From positions 62,001 to 126,000 of the forward strand of contig NZ_CALPCN010000007.1 in NCBI RefSeq assembly GCF_943193045.1: a stretch of 64,000 nt of DNA. The letters run 5' to 3'. Under the pieces are notes generated by a model. It was not told where the DNA came from. It did not search any database and saw only the letters and a program-made list of their open reading frames with translations. Position 1 is the first letter of the stretch, and the number at the start of each line of letters is the position of its first letter. This stretch comes from Pumilibacter muris. GTDB taxonomy: Bacteria; Bacillota; Clostridia; Christensenellales; Pumilibacteraceae. Positions 27,920 to 37,926 of the stretch are shown in pieces. The position numbers and the translations under genes are program-made.

Positions 27920-30900
27920 TTACCCGTTTACGACTATTTCTTTAATTTTGTAATTTATGTTGCCGCTTCCGTCTATTGCATACACAATAAGTTTATACGT
28001 TCCGCACTGCTCGAACTTCACGCTTTTCCCCTCGAACACTCTAACCAAAAGAGTGTCGGGATTTCTCAAATATACGAAGTATTGCAAGCCGTCTTCTCCG
28101 AGCGAAGAATTATCGTCGGTCACTTTTATTTCCGGCACCGTAAAAGAATCGCCCGCAGTCGCTTTTGAAGGCATATTCCCTATTTCTATTTTCGGCGGCG
28201 TTACGTCGGCAACATGAACGCGATATGTGCGTTTTCCGGTGTTGCGTGCCCCGTCGGTAAGAGTGTATTCAAAACGGTAATAGCCGTAGCTGTCGAGCGT
28301 TACGGAAAGCTTTTCGTTTAACTCGGCGTCTTTTACTATCGCGGCGCCGCTCGGCGAGAACACCGAAACTTTTCCCGTTACCTTGCCCGAAAGAACGTCG
28401 GCAAAAACCGCTTCGGGAACTTCGAGCACGCTTCCCTTTTGGTATTCTTCCGCCGTTACGTCGCGCACAAGTCCCATAACGGGCATAATTTCATCGTAAT
28501 TTTGAGTATACGACGTAAAACTTTGATTCGCAACAAGATTAAGCACAAACTTGGCGCTTGAATTCACGCCGCTAATCCTAAACGAAACGCGAACTTTTCC
28601 GCCGTCGAAGCCGCCGAAAACCCGCCCGGAATCGAATGCCGAAACCGCCGCGATTTCCGTTCCGTTTACGCTAATCATTCCATCGCGCGAGAACGACAAG
28701 CTTACGGCGTCGTATTTCTCGCCTTGATACGAACTTAAAACGCCGTATGTTCCGCTCTCGACAGCCGTCGTATATTCTTTTCCGTCGGCTTTCATAAGCG
28801 CGCTGCCGTTAAATACTGAGGAAAACGACAACGTAACTTCTTGTTCTTCATTGCGTGCGCCCGTCATTATAACGTCTATTTTATCGAACGCATTGCAGCT
28901 TTCGAGCACGGTAAACTTTAAGCTAAGCTCGTAATACGGAAGCGCGTAAGGCATAGCTATTTCCATATCCGATTCCGACGAGAAAGTGAGACCCGTTTCG
29001 TAAAATTCCGTTGATATGCTCTCGCGTTCAAACACGAGAAAATCGGCAATGCTCGAAGCGTTCGACGGTATTACTCTTATTCGGCGCATTTCCTGCACGG
29101 AGCCGTCGTCGGCTACAAAGGTCACGTTTATAAATTCTTCGGAAGTATTAACGGTATAGCCTTCGCTCAAATCGACCCTAACATCGTTCACATAAAGCGA
29201 CACAGGGAACTCGAAACCGTCGGTTCCGTATTTGGAATAATCAAGTCCAGTAAATTCCGGAAGTTCGAGCTTTTCGCCGTTTACGCACGCTTGCGGCATG
29301 TTTTTAACCACAATAAATTTGCGTTCGGTGTTTATAGGCACCGAATAAGACGTTGTTTTAACAAAGCCGAGTTCGTCGCGCACTATAATGCTCACCGTTA
29401 TGCTTCCCGCACGGTCGGCATATATTCTTTCTCCCGGTTGCATATAGCGGTACTTGCCGTCGAAACAAACTTGATAGCTCGTTTCGAGTTTTCCCGTGCC
29501 GCCGCTTACTTCGGCTGCGGGAAGAATAAAATCGGAACGCACTTCCACTTCGGCGGGCGCGTTTGTTTGCACGAATATGTCGTCGGGCAACTCCTTAACT
29601 TCGAACTCGTAAAATTTTTCAACCGACGAACCGAAATTGTCAAGCCCCGTAAAACGAGCGCGGTATTCGCCGCTTCTTTTCGGCATAAACACGTCGCCTT
29701 CTACCGCGCCTTCCGTTTTGCGTATTTTTCGGAAAACGCCTTCTTCGAAATATTCGAGAGTTCTCGTAAAGCCGACGTCGCCGAACAGCACGTCTTTTTC
29801 CTGAGCGCGAGGCAACAAATAGCCGTACCCCACAACTCCCGTTTGAATGTTGCTTTCCCGCAATATCTGAATAACTCCGTCGTTCACAAATTCTGCGGTG
29901 GAAGCATTCAGAATTTCTCCGCCTATTTCGGATATAACCACGCCCGCGTTGTTCGAAGCGGTCAGCTCAACCGAAAGGTAAACATCTTCGCCTTTAAATC
30001 CCCCGAAAGGCTTCCACGATTTTAATTCCGCAGTGTTGTCGGTGTCGAGAACCTTATAGTTTGGCGTAGACGAATTTATTGCCGAATACACTATTTGCCC
30101 GTCGTAATCGTATCGGAAATTAAACGGCGCGCACTGTTTGTTCGTAACGTTGTTAAACGTATGCTGCGTTACGGTGCCGTATTGATTGCGCACCACTCCC
30201 TTATCGGCGCTTTCGTTGGAAATCGCAATCGCCTGAGTGCCGTATTCCACAAGCATATAGCTTACTTCTTCGTTCCACGGGCTCATCCACCAGTATGCCG
30301 AAAGAGTGTTTTGCGCGTCGAGCGCATCGGTAAGAGTTACGCGCACTTCCGAAATGCTCGCTCCCTTTTTGGCATACGGCTGAAATTCTATGATTTTGGT
30401 TTTAGACTGTGAAAGTTCTTTTAAGTTGAGCGTTTTGGTGTAACGCGCAACCGCGCCTCCGTCGCCCGTGATATACACTCCGTTTTTCTCAACGTTCGCC
30501 GCCGACGGATAAGGCACGTCGGGCACCACCGATTTTATGTTTGAAGTAACGAAAAAGCTTTCCGTGCCGTACTCTACGTTTATTCGCGCCGTTTCGGTAA
30601 GTGTTTCGCCGTTTATTACGCATGTGAAAGTCAACTCGTGCAGTCCGTCGCATACAGGCGAAAATATTTTTTCTTCCAAAGAACGCGTTTTCAAGCGGTC
30701 TTTCAGTGTTACCGAGCATTCGTACATTACGCCGTTATAATAGCCGTATGTTGCGTCTATTCCAATGCTCGTGCCGAAAACCGCCGTTTCGGGGAATCGT
30801 TGCATAACTATAACCGGTTTATTCAAAGCCGTAATATCGGTTTTATATTCCGTGCGTTTTCCGAACACGTCGGTAAAAACGTAAATCGCGCTATATTCGC

Positions 30901-31375
30901 CCACTTTCGACAAAACGAACTCGCGCTCCGACGCTTTCAGCGTTTTAAACGGCTCGCCACCAAAATATATTTCAACCTCGTAATCGGTATAGTTCTTTAT
31001 TTCGCTCTTTCCCGTAGCTACGGGAAGATACACAATTTCGCCCGCGCAATATTCGCTTTTTAAAGTTCCGTCGAGTTCAACCGTAACGGCGGGCGCAGTG
31101 CGGTAAACTTTAAGCACCGACACCGAATTTCCTTGCGTTATTATATAATCGCCCTCGAACGTCGCGCGAAACTTTCCTTCTTGAAGCGTAACGTTCTCGC
31201 CGCCCGGATTTGAAACTACGGTAGATTCGTCGGCATCGGGCACGGCGAACCACTCGCCGCGAAGCGCATACCACACGTTGTTATAAGAACTCTCCGCATC
31301 GGCAGAATAAGCGCCGCAAACGCAAGCGAGCGCAATGCACAGACACGCGGCAACTGCCGCGAATATTTTTTTCAT
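27920..31375 (-). CDS. Large secreted multi-domain Ig/LamG-like protein
   Basis: 1151 aa with an N-terminal signal peptide (about 25 residues, ending near GAYSA). It then has a series of bacterial Ig-like modules (e.g. VYFTD-type strands and ELPDDIFVQTNAPAEVEVRSDFILPAAEVSGGTG), two concanavalin-like (LamG-like) segments at about 300-480 and 800-960, and a final Ig module VTPPKIEIGNMPSKATAGDSFTVPEIKVTDDNS. No hydrolase motif or C-terminal anchor is visible. It likely binds glycan or displays domains at the surface. It overlaps the upstream permease stop by one base (TAATG), tying its expression to the transporter. No named family covers the whole length. Confidence 0.8.
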   Translation of the reverse strand: MKKIFAAVAACLCIALACVCGAYSADAESSYNNVWYALRGEWFAVPDADESTVVSNPGGENVTLQEGKFRATFEGDYIITQGNSVSVLKVYRTAPAVTVELDGTLKSEYCAGEIVYLPVATGKSEIKNYTDYEVEIYFGGEPFKTLKASEREFVLSKVGEYSAIYVFTDVFGKRTEYKTDITALNKPVIVMQRFPETAVFGTSIGIDATYGYYNGVMYECSVTLKDRLKTRSLEEKIFSPVCDGLHELTFTCVINGETLTETARINVEYGTESFFVTSNIKSVVPDVPYPSAANVEKNGVYITGDGGAVARYTKTLNLKELSQSKTKIIEFQPYAKKGASISEVRVTLTDALDAQNTLSAYWWMSPWNEEVSYMLVEYGTQAIAISNESADKGVVRNQYGTVTQHTFNNVTNKQCAPFNFRYDYDGQIVYSAINSSTPNYKVLDTDNTAELKSWKPFGGFKGEDVYLSVELTASNNAGVVISEIGGEILNASTAEFVNDGVIQILRESNIQTGVVGYGYLLPRAQEKDVLFGDVGFTRTLEYFEEGVFRKIRKTEGAVEGDVFMPKRSGEYRARFTGLDNFGSSVEKFYEFEVKELPDDIFVQTNAPAEVEVRSDFILPAAEVSGGTGKLETSYQVCFDGKYRYMQPGERIYADRAGSITVSIIVRDELGFVKTTSYSVPINTERKFIVVKNMPQACVNGEKLELPEFTGLDYSKYGTDGFEFPVSLYVNDVRVDLSEGYTVNTSEEFINVTFVADDGSVQEMRRIRVIPSNASSIADFLVFERESISTEFYETGLTFSSESDMEIAMPYALPYYELSLKFTVLESCNAFDKIDVIMTGARNEEQEVTLSFSSVFNGSALMKADGKEYTTAVESGTYGVLSSYQGEKYDAVSLSFSRDGMISVNGTEIAAVSAFDSGRVFGGFDGGKVRVSFRISGVNSSAKFVLNLVANQSFTSYTQNYDEIMPVMGLVRDVTAEEYQKGSVLEVPEAVFADVLSGKVTGKVSVFSPSGAAIVKDAELNEKLSVTLDSYGYYRFEYTLTDGARNTGKRTYRVHVADVTPPKIEIGNMPSKATAGDSFTVPEIKVTDDNSSLGEDGLQYFVYLRNPDTLLVRVFEGKSVKFEQCGTYKLIVYAIDGSGNINYKIKEIVVNG

Positions 31376-32274
31376 TATTCTTTGAGTCCTCCAACCGAAA
31401 ATTTAGACATAATCAAATTCTGAGAAAGCAAATAAAGCACTATGTTGGGTATTGCCACTATTGTGAATCCGGCCATAATAACAGGCATTGTGGCGCCGTA
31501 TTTAGACGACTGCGATTGAAAATACAACATTCCGTAAGCAAGTGTCGGATAGCTCGGCAACCAAATTATAAACGTGCTGTAATCGTTCCACGCGCCCAAA
31601 AAGTTGAGAACGTAAAGCACTACGCACGTTGGCAAAACAAGCGGAAACATTATTTGAAACATAACTCTGTAATGCGACGCGCCGTCGATAAAAGCGGCTT
31701 CGGCGTAATTCCACGAAATATGTTTGAACGCCGCGTGCATAAGCATAAAGTGCACGCCCGAGAACACCGTTTGAGGCGAAGTTAAAATAGTGAGCCAAAT
31801 ATTGTTGTAAATTCCGAGCGCCTGCTTAACCTGCATTGCCGACGGCAAATTGCCGACAATGGGAGTAATCATAACGAATATGCCGAGCGCGTACAAAAAA
31901 TTGCGTCCGAAAAATTTGTATTTGGCAACGACGTAAGCCACCAAAGTAGTGAAAAATACATTCACAAGCGAAGTTAAGAGCGCCCAAATAAGAGAGTATC
32001 CGAACATGTGCGGAAAGCGGTAAACCACTTCCGCCCCGTTTTTCAACGTTTTCATTTCAAATATTTTGAACATCTCGGAATAGTTGGAAAACCCTATCTT
32101 TCCTATCTGTTTCGGAAAAGCGAACGCGTCGACTATATATTCGAATTCCGTTTTAAACGACGTGTAAAGCATCCACACCAAAGTGAAAATAAGGCTTAGG
32201 CAATACGCGAGCATAAGCGCGAGTAAAAGCGCTTTGAACACGCCCTGCGCGATTTTCGTTCCTGTTTTTGCCAT
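31375..32274 (-). CDS. Sugar ABC permease, MalG/UgpE type
   Basis: 299 aa with six predicted membrane helices and the EAA loop YAEAAFIDGASHYRVMFQIMFPLVLPTCVVL, which docks to the ATPase. The length and N-terminal layout are those of the second (inner) permease of carbohydrate uptake type 1 systems. It lies three bases after the first permease. No ATPase gene accompanies it; a shared MsmX/UgpC-type subunit elsewhere is expected. Confidence 0.92.
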   Translation of the reverse strand: MAKTGTKIAQGVFKALLLALMLAYCLSLIFTLVWMLYTSFKTEFEYIVDAFAFPKQIGKIGFSNYSEMFKIFEMKTLKNGAEVVYRFPHMFGYSLIWALLTSLVNVFFTTLVAYVVAKYKFFGRNFLYALGIFVMITPIVGNLPSAMQVKQALGIYNNIWLTILTSPQTVFSGVHFMLMHAAFKHISWNYAEAAFIDGASHYRVMFQIMFPLVLPTCVVLYVLNFLGAWNDYSTFIIWLPSYPTLAYGMLYFQSQSSKYGATMPVIMAGFTIVAIPNIVLYLLSQNLIMSKFSVGGLKE

Positions 32275-32277
32275 GCG

Positions 32278-33195
32278 CTAATCCTCCACAGGGTCGAGCT
32301 TATCGAGCGCGAATTTCACAAGGTAAGTTAGCGGAGCCGATACAAGAGTTAAAATAAGACCGCCCGCCGCAAGTTCGGGGTATTCTATCTTCTTTCCCGT
32401 CATAACCTTAGACACGAAATAATAGCCCATGTTGTATATGCCGGTGTCAGCCTCGTATAAATAGAATTCGATTAGAGGCCCGCAATTAAGGAAAATTCCC
32501 GCAAAACCCGTTATTAGGAAAGTTGACAGCGTGGGAAAAATAAGCGGCAGAATAATGTGCCTAAGCTCTTGCCACATGGTTTCCACTCCGTCGATTTGCG
32601 CGCTTTCGGTTATGCCCGAATCTATTTCTTTCATGGCGTTCGGATACACTATTAAGCTACCCGCAAACGAAATCCAAATCATATAAAACAGGCTTGTGGG
32701 AAACATCCATTTAACGTCTTTCAATAGGTTCGGAAAGTTCTTTATTCCCAACGATTTCATTAAATCCGGAAGCGCTCCGCCCGTAAAATTTTTAAACAGC
32801 ATGCAAATAACGAATGCCGAAACCACTTGCGGAATCATAACTATAAAGCGAATGGTTTTGTGCAAAAAGCACTTTTTATAGAGCATGTACGAAAACAGAA
32901 TGTAAAGCGGCAAACAAATAATAAGATTTATTCCGTACATTAAAAGCGAGTTTTTTATACTTGTGGCAACAAGCGAACCGCTTCCGCCGAACATTTTCAA
33001 CAAATACTCTTTAAAGTTTTGAAGCCCGTAAAAAGTTTTGTTGCCGTACACATCTATTTTCTGAAACGCCATAATTATTGAGTTGGCGTTCACAAAAACA
33101 TAGAACACGAGAAAGCACAACAACGGGTAAATAAGCACGCTGCCCACGAACAGAGATTTTCGCCATTGCCTTTTAAGTTTGTTCGTTTTTATCAA
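32278..33195 (-). CDS. Sugar ABC permease, UgpA/MalF type
   Basis: 305 aa, six predicted membrane helices, EAA motif region ESAQIDGVETMWQELRHIILPLIFPTLST, which is the version of the first permease in these importers. The start is TTG at 33195, preceded by AGGAG at about 7 bases. It follows the solute-binding protein by 17 bases and precedes its partner by 2. Together they form the membrane pore of the locus A oligosaccharide importer. Confidence 0.92.
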   Translation of the reverse strand: MIKTNKLKRQWRKSLFVGSVLIYPLLCFLVFYVFVNANSIIMAFQKIDVYGNKTFYGLQNFKEYLLKMFGGSGSLVATSIKNSLLMYGINLIICLPLYILFSYMLYKKCFLHKTIRFIVMIPQVVSAFVICMLFKNFTGGALPDLMKSLGIKNFPNLLKDVKWMFPTSLFYMIWISFAGSLIVYPNAMKEIDSGITESAQIDGVETMWQELRHIILPLIFPTLSTFLITGFAGIFLNCGPLIEFYLYEADTGIYNMGYYFVSKVMTGKKIEYPELAAGGLILTLVSAPLTYLVKFALDKLDPVED

Positions 33196-33212
33196 AGTGT
33201 TCTCCTAAAAAT

Positions 33213-34985
33213 TCAAGCGGCGTAAAATCCTTGCGCTCTCGCTTTTTCCATGTAGCCGTTCCATGCGGATTGAGAAAAGCTGTTTTGAACCATGTCGAAA
33301 ATTTGTTGCACCGTTTTGTTTTTTTCGAGCCAACTCACAACCACCGTGTCGGAGCCCATAATTTTGCCGCTGTCGTTAAACGGAAAAACAACTCCTTCGA
33401 GCGATATGTCGGTGGCAAACACTACGGGCGCTTTAAGGCGCTCTTGAAACGGGCGAACCACCGCTATGTTTTCGGGGTCGTTATACATGTTCCATACGTT
33501 ACGCGAAAAAGGCGTCATCTTTTGCAAATTTTCTTCCGACACCGTGTAATCGAAAGCGCGCACAACGCCCGTTTCCACAGTGAATTTTTCAAGGCAGTCG
33601 TCGGAAAGGGTTTGCACGAGAAAATCGAGCAGCACTTCCGTTTTTTCGGTGTTCTTTTCTTTAACCACAAAGAACGAACCTGTGTCTTGCCCCGCAACAA
33701 CGGAGCCGTGCCCTTTTCCGTCTATCCCCTTTTGCCCTTCTATGTTAGGCAACAGCATAAATCTGTAATCCCTCTTTCCGTATCCGCGCGAAGAATCCAT
33801 TTGCTCTACTTGCGGGAACGAACTCTTTTTAGCTTCGTTCTCCCACCAAATTCCCTCGCATATCATAGCTGAGTTAGCTATTTTGCCGTCGGAAACGGGC
33901 GCGTAAAGAAAGTTCTTTTGAGCGTCGTAATGAGAGGTATTGCCTTTCGTAGAAGGGTGGGCGTTGTCCGACGTAAAATAAGTGTTCATGAATTCTATCG
34001 TTTGGTAAATTTCTTTCATTTTAAAATAGTCGTAACCGTTGTCGGGAGTTATAACTTTTTTTGTTCCGTCGCGCAGCTCCACTTCTTTACCCTTGCTGTC
34101 GAAAGCGAAATAGTTTTCAAACGCCTCTATTCCCGCAAGCTGAGCGAAAACCGCGTTTTGAACCATGCCCGTATAACTCAAAAAGTCTCCCGGCCATATA
34201 AACGGATAAGAACCGCTCGTAGACTTAATTCTGCCGAGCATATTGTTCCATTCGGCAACCGTTTGAGGTTGCCCGTCGTCGTAGGTGCCGAATTTGCCGT
34301 CTTTGCCCGCATGCAAAATTCTTTCGCCTTCCTCGTAGTAAACGCCGCTTCCTCCGCTCTTATAAAAAAGTCTGCCGTTTTGATTTTCGAATTCTATTCC
34401 CTGTTCGGCAAGCTCGGCGGTTACGTCGGAATCGTTGCCGTCGGCATAGCTCAGCCAACCGTTAGCAACAAAATCGTCAAAATCGAAAACAAGACCGCCC
34501 ACGCTGTCGCTGTAAGGCAACAAATAGCAACCTTCGCCGTTTTTGGAAGCAAGTTCGAGCCAGCTCTCTTTTTGTTTGAGCTTGTCTCCGATTGTGCGCG
34601 TTTCGCCGCTTGCCGTTCGCGCAAGAAGCGACGAAAGGTCTACGAGTTTATCGGTGTAAATCAGCTCTTGAAAAGCCGCGTCAACCGAAAAATAGCACGA
34701 TACTCCGTTGGTGGAGCCGGTAGAAACGGCATCTATAATTTCGGTTGCGCTCGACTTACCGTCGATAATATAAACTTGATACTTGTCTTCTGCGGCGTTA
34801 AATTCCTCAGCCGCTTGCTTTATCCAACGCGTGCCGGTGCCGCCGTTGTAAACGCTGACATATATTTGTTCTTTTTCTGGGTCTATCGTCTGAATAATGT
34901 CGTCGGGGTCGGGCGCGGTACCTGTGCAACCGAACGCAGTGAGCACGAACAGCGCCGCAAGCAAACAGCAAGCAATCTTTTTCAT
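33213..34985 (-). CDS. Extracellular sugar solute-binding lipoprotein (locus A)
   Basis: A 590-aa family 1-type binding lipoprotein with signal MKKIACCLLAALFVLTAFGC (lipid Cys20). Typical features include KIGF-like periplasmic-binding strands (YVSVYNGGTGTRWIKQAAEEFN), WKNA-style helices and YGKRDYRFMLLPNIEG. It is longer than the usual 430-480 aa. The open frame runs 46 codons further upstream, but the ATG at 34985 starts an ideal signal peptide and follows AGGAG, so the upstream part is rejected. It captures oligosaccharide for the two permeases that follow. A strong GC-rich stem-loop precedes it (35007-35048). Confidence 0.93.
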   Translation of the reverse strand: MKKIACCLLAALFVLTAFGCTGTAPDPDDIIQTIDPEKEQIYVSVYNGGTGTRWIKQAAEEFNAAEDKYQVYIIDGKSSATEIIDAVSTGSTNGVSCYFSVDAAFQELIYTDKLVDLSSLLARTASGETRTIGDKLKQKESWLELASKNGEGCYLLPYSDSVGGLVFDFDDFVANGWLSYADGNDSDVTAELAEQGIEFENQNGRLFYKSGGSGVYYEEGERILHAGKDGKFGTYDDGQPQTVAEWNNMLGRIKSTSGSYPFIWPGDFLSYTGMVQNAVFAQLAGIEAFENYFAFDSKGKEVELRDGTKKVITPDNGYDYFKMKEIYQTIEFMNTYFTSDNAHPSTKGNTSHYDAQKNFLYAPVSDGKIANSAMICEGIWWENEAKKSSFPQVEQMDSSRGYGKRDYRFMLLPNIEGQKGIDGKGHGSVVAGQDTGSFFVVKEKNTEKTEVLLDFLVQTLSDDCLEKFTVETGVVRAFDYTVSEENLQKMTPFSRNVWNMYNDPENIAVVRPFQERLKAPVVFATDISLEGVVFPFNDSGKIMGSDTVVVSWLEKNKTVQQIFDMVQNSFSQSAWNGYMEKARAQGFYAA

Positions 34986-35006
34986 AAAGTTTCTCCTATC
35001 GAGTTT

Positions 35007-35048
35007 ATGTCGCAAGCGGCGGCGCGCACGCGCCGCGCCATGCGACAT
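35007..35048 (-). promoter_or_regulatory. GC-rich intercistronic stem-loop
   Basis: ATGTCGCA (minus strand, 35041-35048) pairs perfectly with TGCGACAT (35007-35014). Inside, GCGGCGCG pairs with CGCGCCGC around a 2-base loop, with a few mismatches between the two stems. It is not followed by a T run, so it is not a simple terminator. It sits between the lipoprotein and solute-binding protein genes, where such structures often stabilise or segment mRNA. Confidence 0.65.
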
Positions 35049-35059
35049 TAGTTTTGTTC

Positions 35060-37855
35060 TTATTCGAAATGAAAATCCGTAAGCGTATAAGTTTGAGAAC
35101 CCGTAGCGTTGCTCTCTATGCAAATTCTTTGAGGCACACCGCTAAACGCGAGAGCGCATTCTGTTACGCGAGTCTCCTGCCCGTCTACCGTAACTTTATC
35201 GCCCTGCCCGTTTATGCTTTTAACAGTGGGATTGCCGTCGCTGTAATTATGCGTATATTTTATTCTTATATCGTTCGCGTTCGAATTTTCGGCGTCGTAA
35301 GTCCATACGAATTTAGTTTTGCCGAAAAGTATAGCGTACAGTTGCCAGTCTTTGAGTTCGAAAGCAAAAGAGTTTTTACCGTCGAAAGTTATTTTCAAAG
35401 AGCCGTCGGTATAGTCTACCGAAGCTTTGTCGGTAGTTTTCCATAAGTCTTTAAACGTTTCGGCGGCAATGTTGGCTTCGTTCTGAAAAATATTGCGAAC
35501 GTTCTCGGGCGCCTCCGCGACTAAATCTTTTTTGCGAACAAATTCCATGCTCTTTATATACGAGTCGCCCGTACCCGTCCACATTCCTAAATTCGTGTTT
35601 GCCGAGAATTTGTCGGTAATGCCCGCAAAAACAATCAGCCCGGTAACGTATTCGTCAGTCGAATAATTATCGTAAATATTTAACGCGTCCAAACTTCCCA
35701 AACGGTCCCACTCGCTGTTAAACATATACAACGCGAATCTGCCTTTCGCCACAAACTTAACGGCGTCAAAGCCCGCGCGGCTTGCTTCGAGAACAGCCGC
35801 CGTAGTTAAATGCGGAATAGCGCTTCCGCCGTTGCCTGTAAATTTCAACGCGTTTTCAACCGAATCGAAAGAAGTGTTTTCGTTGCCCCAATTTTCCCAT
35901 TTTGCAACAAAGCTTTCGGAAGCCAAATTTACGGCAAGATGATTTGTTATTTCTTCCGAAGTATTGTCGGTAAACCACATAGAGCGCACTGTTAAGCCGC
36001 TACCCGCGTCTGAAACTACGGCAATATAAGATTCCTCCGTGAAATAAAAACTTCCGAACAACATAAGCTTTGCAACGTAATCTAACGAGTCTACGGTAAC
36101 TTCTACCGAAGCGGCGGCGCCGTCGGCGGCAAAAATTTGTACCTTCCCCTTCCCTTTCGCAATAAAGCTCAACGCTTTTTTAGCGCCCTTATGTTGAGCT
36201 TTATCGAGAGCTTCCTCGCCGAAAGTATACGTTTTTCCTGCGGCAAACGCCATAGCCGAAGCTTGGGTATCGTATGCCGCGCCTTCGCTCCAAACGCTTT
36301 CCATTCCCTCGTCGGCAATGTTGGCGTCGTTATATACGCCCGCCTCTATCGCCACAACGTCTTTGGTATAAAATTTAAATTCGTACAACTCTATGTCGGT
36401 GTCGTTCACTATAAATGAAAATCCCGAAGTAAAATCTATCGCCGCAGAATTTGCCGCAACGTCGAGGTTAAACGACAACCGCCTATTCGTGTCGCTTGCG
36501 GGCAAATCCTTAGAAAATCCGCCCCAATCGCCGGTAGTGTCGTTAAACACGCGAGTGGTGCCCGCCCCTTTATAGCCTATAACAAGATACTTAAAACCGT
36601 TGTCGTAAGCTTCTTTAATAACGCGTTGACGCAAAGCGTAAACGTAACTGTTGCCGTTTTTGGGGAGAATCAAAGCGTTCTTTTCCTCGTTAAACGACGG
36701 AACGAAATTGCCGCCGTATTGCCAATACGGGAGCAAGTCTTTTCCCGCAAAGTTCACGTTCTCGATATCGTAAGCGTTAAACGCCGACGACTGCGACACG
36801 GTAAAAGATTTTATAAACAGATTTTCGGCACTCTCGATTTCAACCGAATTTATATACGAGGTTGTAAGCCAAACCGTTTTATATTCTGCGCTTTCAAGCT
36901 CGGTAGTGTCGGGAACAATATTGTCGCCGTCCTTTTTATCGAAAGTTACCGAACCGCTGCCCTTATATTCGATGCGCACAAACTTATACGCCGAATCGAG
37001 TTCTATAAGCGAAAGAGTGTGTTTCCCCGTAAAGCGAGACGCTTGCTCGGTTTCGTCGTAAGCTCCGCCGAGAACAGCGACAACATGTTCGGAAGCAAGA
37101 TTCGCGGTTTCGAGGTCTATCACCGAAAAACTGCGGGTTTTGGTTTCTTCAACCGCGTTATTCTTATAAAAAGTCGCGGTGTAAGTGTAGCGTTCGGCAT
37201 CTGTCGCAACAAACTTGTTGTTCGTAATTTGCATTGCCGTCCCTTCGGAATTTACGAGCGAATATTCCACTCTCGTATTCTGGATTGAAGCGGGCGATTT
37301 TGTAGCCGTAGGAAGCGACACTTCCACACCCGTTAAATAAACTTCTTTAATTAGCGTGTCGGCGTAAGTATAAGCGGGCGTAAGCGAATCGGTAAGAGTC
37401 ATTTTGAATTCGGCTTCGTCAGTGCCGAAAACCGCTTTAACCGCATATTCCGTGCCGAGAGTAAGCGACAGAAAGTAATCGGGCTCGAATTCCAACAATC
37501 CCGCGTCGTAAACGTAATTTTGGGAATCCACAGCCGTCCCGTTCACCGTAATCTGCGTAAGCGCTTTCGTTATGTACTCTTGCTCTACGGAATCCTTATC
37601 GAAAAACGCTATTCCCGCAAGAGCGTTTTTATAGTCGATTGTAAGCATGCCGTCTTGAACAACGTCGTCGCCGAACATAACGCCTATGTTCAACTTTTTC
37701 GCGGGGTCGTCGGGCTCGTTTCCGCCGGGATTATCCACGTTCGGCGGCGGATTATCGGGCTTGCCGTTTTGTTTGCCGTCGCCTCCGCAACCGATTGCAA
37801 AAGCAATCAACGCGCCCACAAGGAGCATCAGTAACACCATTCTTAACTTTTTCAT
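35060..37855 (-). CDS. Large surface lipoprotein with repeated beta-sandwich domains
   Basis: 931 aa with a lipobox ending AFAIGC (lipid Cys23) and a Pro/Gly/Asn linker (GKPDNPPPNVDNPGGNEPDD). The rest is built from several beta-sandwich modules of about 150-180 residues that share patterns such as FKYLVIGYKGAGTTRVF, GAKKALSFIAKGKGKVQIFAADG and FDAVKFVAKGRFALYMFNSEWD. These resemble carbohydrate-binding (galactose-binding-like) domains. No catalytic motif is seen. It precedes the solute-binding protein in the same operon and may capture polymer at the surface for locus A. I recognise no named family for the whole. Confidence 0.78.
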   Translation of the reverse strand: MKKLRMVLLMLLVGALIAFAIGCGGDGKQNGKPDNPPPNVDNPGGNEPDDPAKKLNIGVMFGDDVVQDGMLTIDYKNALAGIAFFDKDSVEQEYITKALTQITVNGTAVDSQNYVYDAGLLEFEPDYFLSLTLGTEYAVKAVFGTDEAEFKMTLTDSLTPAYTYADTLIKEVYLTGVEVSLPTATKSPASIQNTRVEYSLVNSEGTAMQITNNKFVATDAERYTYTATFYKNNAVEETKTRSFSVIDLETANLASEHVVAVLGGAYDETEQASRFTGKHTLSLIELDSAYKFVRIEYKGSGSVTFDKKDGDNIVPDTTELESAEYKTVWLTTSYINSVEIESAENLFIKSFTVSQSSAFNAYDIENVNFAGKDLLPYWQYGGNFVPSFNEEKNALILPKNGNSYVYALRQRVIKEAYDNGFKYLVIGYKGAGTTRVFNDTTGDWGGFSKDLPASDTNRRLSFNLDVAANSAAIDFTSGFSFIVNDTDIELYEFKFYTKDVVAIEAGVYNDANIADEGMESVWSEGAAYDTQASAMAFAAGKTYTFGEEALDKAQHKGAKKALSFIAKGKGKVQIFAADGAAASVEVTVDSLDYVAKLMLFGSFYFTEESYIAVVSDAGSGLTVRSMWFTDNTSEEITNHLAVNLASESFVAKWENWGNENTSFDSVENALKFTGNGGSAIPHLTTAAVLEASRAGFDAVKFVAKGRFALYMFNSEWDRLGSLDALNIYDNYSTDEYVTGLIVFAGITDKFSANTNLGMWTGTGDSYIKSMEFVRKKDLVAEAPENVRNIFQNEANIAAETFKDLWKTTDKASVDYTDGSLKITFDGKNSFAFELKDWQLYAILFGKTKFVWTYDAENSNANDIRIKYTHNYSDGNPTVKSINGQGDKVTVDGQETRVTECALAFSGVPQRICIESNATGSQTYTLTDFHFE

Positions 37856-37926
37856 CTCTTTTCCTCCGTTACGAGATTTTTATTTCCGCCGCGTTTTCGC
37901 AGCGAATGGAATAACGATTCAAACGC

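Noticed and set aside
33918-35051. 377-codon plus-strand frame opposite the locus A binding protein
   Set aside because: Antisense shadow of a clear solute-binding lipoprotein; no start context.
34986-35123. 46-codon N-terminal extension of the locus A solute-binding protein
   Set aside because: It would cross the GC-rich stem-loop and the end of the upstream gene and bury the signal peptide.
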